Assembly (NCBI GenBank): GCA_947303945.1
Contig: CAMYZS010000010.1
Location: forward strand, 1 to 52,420
Direction: 5' to 3'
Length of the DNA stretch: 52,420 nucleotides
DNA from: an uncultured Candidatus Saccharibacteria bacterium
GTDB taxonomy: Bacteria > Patescibacteriota > Saccharimonadia > Saccharimonadales > Saccharimonadaceae
Part shown: in pieces, positions 49,569 through 52,420 of the stretch
Layout of the letters: every line of letters begins with the position of its first letter
How positions within the stretch are numbered: position 1 is the stretch's first letter
Notes under the pieces: model-generated
Databases searched by the model: none
What the model was told of the DNA's origin: nothing
Seen by the model: only the letters and a program-made list of their open reading frames with translations
Translations under genes and position numbers: made by a program

Positions 49569-49802
49569 TTAACGCATCATTCCTATCATTTGATTTGCTA
49601 ACTGACTGTACTGCATGAATTGCTCTTGTGACATTTGGCCATTAGCCATAAGACTTCGAACCATTTCTTCTGGTGATTTCCCCGCAGATGTTAACTGATT
49701 TTGAATCATTTGCATCTGTTGCTGAATATACTGAATATTGCCCATCGGATTTGTCTGTGCCATCGGCTGAGGTTGTCTATTTTGAAATTGGTTAAACATC
49801 AT
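49569..49802 (-). CDS. Small Gln/Met-rich protein
   Basis: 77 aa: NPMGNIQYIQQQMQMIQNQL, then SPEEMVRSLMANGQMSQEQFMQYSQLANQMIGMMR. Soluble, low complexity. Same arrangement (two small Q-rich genes followed by the Cys-rich one) is familiar from gut Firmicutes phages. Ribosome site AAGGAGGTTTTCGT. Confidence 0.75.
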   Translation of the reverse strand: MMFNQFQNRQPQPMAQTNPMGNIQYIQQQMQMIQNQLTSAGKSPEEMVRSLMANGQMSQEQFMQYSQLANQMIGMMR

Positions 49803-49814
49803 ACGAAAACCTCC

Positions 49815-50252
49815 TTATTTGGTTAACTCATCTATAATTTTCTTAAGCTCGTCAAATTCGCTGCGGCTAACAAATGACGCCTGTAATTGCTGTAATCGAG
49901 CCTGATCATTTTGAACTTGTGTCTGTTGAGCAGCAACATCGGAATCACCAATGAACGAGAATCCATCGCAAGCTTCTTCCAAGCCATTGGGCTTAATTGA
50001 TTTTATCCAGAATCGTTTATTAGTGAAATCCATAAGCAAGATAGTTCGTCCTCTTTCAACCTGGTACATCTTAGCCATCTGCTCACCATTCACAGGGATT
50101 ACAACAATCGGTGGTTCTTGCATGTTCGGATTAACCTGCTGAACCGGCTGCATGTTCGGTTGGATTGTTTGCTGCTGTGGGTTTTGCCCCCATGATTGAA
50201 GTTGATTAAATGGCGGTGAAACCTGTGGTCCTGGATTGTAAAAATTACTCAT
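49815..50252 (-). CDS. Pro/Gln-rich structural protein with C-terminal coiled coil
   Basis: 145 aa. Disordered P/Q/N-rich start (1-48), a small beta domain (PPIVVIPVNGEQMAKMYQVERGRTILLMDFTNKRFWIKSI) and a coiled-coil end (SRSEFDELKKIIDELTK). Family recurrent in gut phages near terminase genes; function unknown, probably head-associated. Confidence 0.75.
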   Translation of the reverse strand: MSNFYNPGPQVSPPFNQLQSWGQNPQQQTIQPNMQPVQQVNPNMQEPPIVVIPVNGEQMAKMYQVERGRTILLMDFTNKRFWIKSIKPNGLEEACDGFSFIGDSDVAAQQTQVQNDQARLQQLQASFVSRSEFDELKKIIDELTK

Positions 50253-50641
50253 ACGTATCGCCCTTTCTCATAGTAAAATATGATCCTTTCATTTCCGGTA
50301 TCGCTAGTATCGTAATAGAACCCGTCTATCACCGCTATAGCGTGTATACCAGTGCCTAAAATATACTTGCCTCTCGGATGGTCCATACAGAAATCATAAA
50401 CTGTATATGGGCCAACCCCTTTGTCTATAACTGACATTTGTATGTATCCATATAGATTAAGGAAACGACCCCATACGATGTTGGAGTCCATCATATCAGA
50501 CATTTCAAAAGCCAGCATGGATAGCCTTAAAAATATCTCATCCCAATCTAATTGTAAAACCGCGCACAATGACCTAATCACACAATCGCCAACTAGTTTT
50601 CCCTCTCTATTAGGATTAAAAAATATAAAACGATCAGTCAT
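50249..50641 (-). CDS. Papain-like cysteine peptidase-like protein
   Basis: 130 aa from ATG 50641. NREGKLVGDCVIRSLC (catalytic Cys candidate), GTGIHAIAVIDGFYYDTSDTG (His, then Asp). The GDCxxR ... HxxAVxDGxxxDT pattern belongs to small papain-like phage proteins of unknown substrate. Overlaps the connector stop (ATGACTGA). Confidence 0.7.
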   Translation of the reverse strand: MTDRFIFFNPNREGKLVGDCVIRSLCAVLQLDWDEIFLRLSMLAFEMSDMMDSNIVWGRFLNLYGYIQMSVIDKGVGPYTVYDFCMDHPRGKYILGTGIHAIAVIDGFYYDTSDTGNERIIFYYEKGRYV

Positions 50642-51023
50642 CATCGGCATCCTCTTCATCAATTGCTTTTATATCAGCAGCAATAGAGATTCTCCAAGCG
50701 CACTCTTTAATTTGCTCTTGATAGGCGCTAACAACAAATGAATTGCTTGGTGGATTGAATGCTATTCGAGTCTTATAGTAAATATAAGCTTTCACATCAT
50801 CATATACTCCGCTATTAGCCCCCAAATAGTCTTCCCATGTTTGATCATGACCAGTTATGGCAAAGTCTATATCACCAACACCTATTTGATATAGCTCTTT
50901 TATGTGAGCATTAATAAATACTATTAAATCTTGGTCGAATTGAACATAGTCGCGTTCAAAGCCTATCATTTTTTTGATCGTTCCTAAGATTGAGGAATCT
51001 ATTACATTCTCAAGCTCGGGCAT
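50634..51023 (-). CDS. Head-tail connector (gp6-like adaptor)
   Basis: 129 aa from ATG 51023 with GGAGGTGATACTA upstream. IKKMIGFERDYVQFDQDLIVFINAHIKEL and DDVKAYIYYKTRIAFNPPSN are typical of the gp6/gp15-like adaptor that binds under the portal. It lies about 6 kb away from portal and capsid, next to small terminase and HNH genes. Confidence 0.8.
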   Translation of the reverse strand: MPELENVIDSSILGTIKKMIGFERDYVQFDQDLIVFINAHIKELYQIGVGDIDFAITGHDQTWEDYLGANSGVYDDVKAYIYYKTRIAFNPPSNSFVVSAYQEQIKECAWRISIAADIKAIDEEDADDD

Positions 51024-51028
51024 TAGTA

Positions 51029-51439
51029 TCACCTCCACGGTATTGTATCATTTGGTCTACGTGGTTCCCACGGTTCTGGTATTAACCGCTCATCTCCATA
51101 ATGTATAGCATTATGCATCAAAAAACTGCAAGATATTGCATTCTCTTCATCCAACAAAAGCGGAGAATGGCCTAAGATGTCTTGCTCACTTATCGGATTT
51201 ATATGGTGGATATAAATTTTTCCTTTTATCGGAGAATCTTTACACCCCAATTCAAAACCATCATCGCGTTCTATAATCCGCAACCTGAATTTTCGATATT
51301 CTTCCGATTTATAAAATTGCTGATTTAGATAGCGCTTTCCACCAAACGTCTCGAAACCAACAGAACCTCCGAGTTTTAAATATAAGAATCTATCACGAAG
51401 CGAATCAAACTTTATCAACTCAGAATATGATTTATTCAT
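51029..51439 (-). CDS. HNH endonuclease (terminase-associated)
   Basis: 136 aa from ATG 51439 (GAGGTGAACAAA upstream). IYIHHINPIS, ENAISCSFLMHNAIHYGD give the HNH core (HH ... N ... H). HNH proteins beside terminase and portal are known to work with terminase in cos-type packaging. Overlaps the small terminase stop. Confidence 0.9.
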   Translation of the reverse strand: MNKSYSELIKFDSLRDRFLYLKLGGSVGFETFGGKRYLNQQFYKSEEYRKFRLRIIERDDGFELGCKDSPIKGKIYIHHINPISEQDILGHSPLLLDEENAISCSFLMHNAIHYGDERLIPEPWEPRRPNDTIPWR

Positions 51440-51758
51440 TTTGTTCACCTCGGTATTCTCTGAATGAATTTATAGCATTTGTGTACAATTCTTCTACTCG
51501 TTTTTGTTCCTGAATCGCTTCGGTTTTGGCTGCGAGTAATGCGTTTTGCTTTTCTAGCATCTCACGTTCCAAACGTTCTTTAGTCGACCCCAATTTTAAA
51601 AAATGAGTAGTCTCTTGTGACGTAGCTGTACCATTTCTAAGCCTTTCTTCAACGAGATTGAAAGCAAGGGAGATTAATTGCTGTTCTCTGCCCTCGATTG
51701 TCGTAGCAGGCCTAAAGTTTGGTGATTGTTTGTTACCGCTTTCTTTTGGTTTACGCAC
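51432..51758 (-). CDS. terS: Terminase small subunit-like protein
   Basis: 108 aa, start GTG with AAGGAAGATTAAGT upstream. RPATTIEGREQQLISLAFNLVEERLRNGTATSQETTHFLKLGS followed by a long coiled coil (ERLEREMLEKQNALLAAKTEAIQ). This type is common as first gene of the packaging module before HNH in Clostridia phages and is taken as the DNA-recognition subunit. First gene of the late operon. Confidence 0.75.
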   Translation of the reverse strand: MRKPKESGNKQSPNFRPATTIEGREQQLISLAFNLVEERLRNGTATSQETTHFLKLGSTKERLEREMLEKQNALLAAKTEAIQEQKRVEELYTNAINSFREYRGEQNE

Positions 51759-51787
51759 ACTTAATCTTCCTTTCTTAATAGTTTTAT

Positions 51788-51934
51788 ATACCTTTTAGCG
51801 ACATTCACAGCACTTTTTAGTCTATCGAAAGGAGAGCGATCATCACCATGCAAGAAAAATGAGAAAAATCAAGACATTGTTAAATTATTAGAGGCATTGT
51901 CTGAGAATGCACTGTGAATGTCGCTAAAAGGTAT
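51788..51934. repeat. Perfect 23-bp inverted repeat around 101 bp
   Basis: Arms at 51788-51810 and 51912-51934 are exact reverse complements over 23 bp, including TTTTAGCGACATTCACAG. The space between holds, on the plus strand, the ribosome-site cassette ATCGAAAGGAGAGCGATCAT otherwise used by minus-strand genes, then ATG with a 4-codon frame and an overlapping 10-codon frame starting MRKIKTLLNY. It could be a cruciform, a long-loop RNA hairpin, an invertible segment or part of the packaging region. Confidence 0.85.
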
Positions 51935-51944
51935 TTCAAAAATA

Positions 51945-52035
51945 TCCCCCCGGAGAATTTTTTAGGAGGCCCGCGAAAATGGAAGGGGGGTTATTTTCTT
52001 TAGAGACCCCCCCCCTCTATAAAGGGACAACCCGT
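51945..52035. other. G/C-tract region, putative cos/packaging site
   Basis: Within otherwise AT-rich DNA stand ATCCCCCCGGAG, GGAGGCCCGCG, GGAAGGGGGG and GACCCCCCCC, the C- and G-tracts arranged to pair. It lies just upstream of small terminase and HNH genes, where cos sites of HNH-type phages are found. I know similar GGGGGGTTATTTT ... CCCCCCC stretches near Firmicutes cos sites. No cleavage evidence in sequence alone. Confidence 0.45.
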
Positions 52036-52264
52036 AAAAACGGATCTTTGATTTTATTTGGCCTTAAGCACCATGCGTGGTATTTTCTTCGCTTAAAATA
52101 AATTCGTGATTGACCAGGCGCTCACACGTGGTCGCAAAAGACGACAAAGTACTATAACCAATGAACACAACGAATCCAATCGTCTGTTGCGTGCAAGCAT
52201 GTGAGCCCTTTACTCTTTCACGCCTTGACTTGTAAGTGTGTTTGTGTGCGTGTGTGTGAGCCCG
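52036..52264. other. Non-coding region upstream of the right-end repeats
   Basis: I find no convincing gene. A small hairpin CCGT-AAAA-ACGG lies at about 52030-52042, and from 52220 the sequence becomes GT-rich and merges into the tandem repeats. A reading frame on the minus strand (52064-52321) consists of threonine/histidine repeats produced by the GT tract and is not a gene. Confidence 0.6.
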
Positions 52265-52420
52265 TACTATACGCCATGTATGCATGCTTGTATGCGTGTT
52301 TGTGTGCGTGTGTGTGAGCACGTGCTATACGCCATGTATGCATGCTTGTATGCGTGTTTGTGTGCGTGTGTGAGCACGTGCTATACGCCATGTATGCATG
52401 CTTGTATGCGTGTTTGTGTG
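52265..52420. repeat. 56-58-bp GT-rich tandem repeats, right terminus
   Basis: One 58-bp unit (52265-52322, with an extra TG and one substitution), a full 56-bp unit (52323-52378) and a partial unit of 42 bp to the window end. The last 98 bases equal the first 98 of the window. Confidence 0.9.

Noticed and set aside
52064-52321. 85-codon frame in the right-end repeats
   Set aside because: It consists of Thr-His repeats made by the GT tract and has no ribosome site.

Overview
The window looks like a complete, or nearly complete, genome of a tailed double-stranded DNA phage of about 52.3 kb with siphovirus morphology. It carries terminase, HK97-type portal and capsid, tail tube, a 1,614-residue tape measure, distal tail and tail-tip genes. 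All convincing genes lie on the minus strand. Low GC, strong AGGAGG-type ribosome binding sites, an amidase lysin with SH3-like end and several small protein types I recognise from gut Clostridia phages point to a Firmicutes (Bacillota) host, probably an intestinal clostridial bacterium. I see no integrase or lysogeny module. The two window ends are built from the same 56-bp GT-rich tandem unit and share at least 98 identical bases, so the molecule is circular, terminally redundant or circularly assembled.

Reading in the direction of transcription (right to left): 52.42-51.76 kb is non-coding, with the tandem repeats, a G/C-tract region resembling a cos site and a perfect 23-bp inverted repeat. 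From 51.76 to 24.19 kb runs the late (virion and lysis) operon: small terminase, HNH nuclease, connector, Cys-protease-like protein, several gut-phage head/decoration proteins, holin, large terminase, portal, a protease-capsid fusion, tail tube, a large carbohydrate-binding-like protein, tail chaperones, endolysin, tape measure and baseplate. It closes with a rho-independent terminator at 24.15 kb.

From 24.1 to 10.2 kb lies an accessory region of about thirty small genes, many with membrane segments, plus ThyX, a MazG-like pyrophosphatase, DUF4406, DUF3310, DUF6440 and an XRE regulator. It is punctuated by a repeated 25-bp promoter (TTACG, 14 bp, TATAAT; 13 copies including one at 4.25 kb) and by GNRA-loop hairpins with U-rich tails, which together make most genes look like exchangeable cassettes. 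One promoter drives an 88-nt tRNA-like RNA that ends directly in a U-tract.

From 10.2 to 0.45 kb is the replication and expression module: an iteron cluster, a single 1,263-aa helicase + primase + family B polymerase polypeptide, an SSB-like protein, an SF2 helicase, a NUMOD-like protein, two PD-(D/E)XK nucleases and an 875-aa protein with the DFDGD signature of the RNA polymerase beta-prime / YonO / RdRP double-psi-barrel superfamily. The most exciting candidate system is the combination of this RNA polymerase-like protein with the family of 13 near-identical promoters whose conserved block does not look like a sigma-A -35 element. All functions are inferred from reading the sequence; no database search was run.
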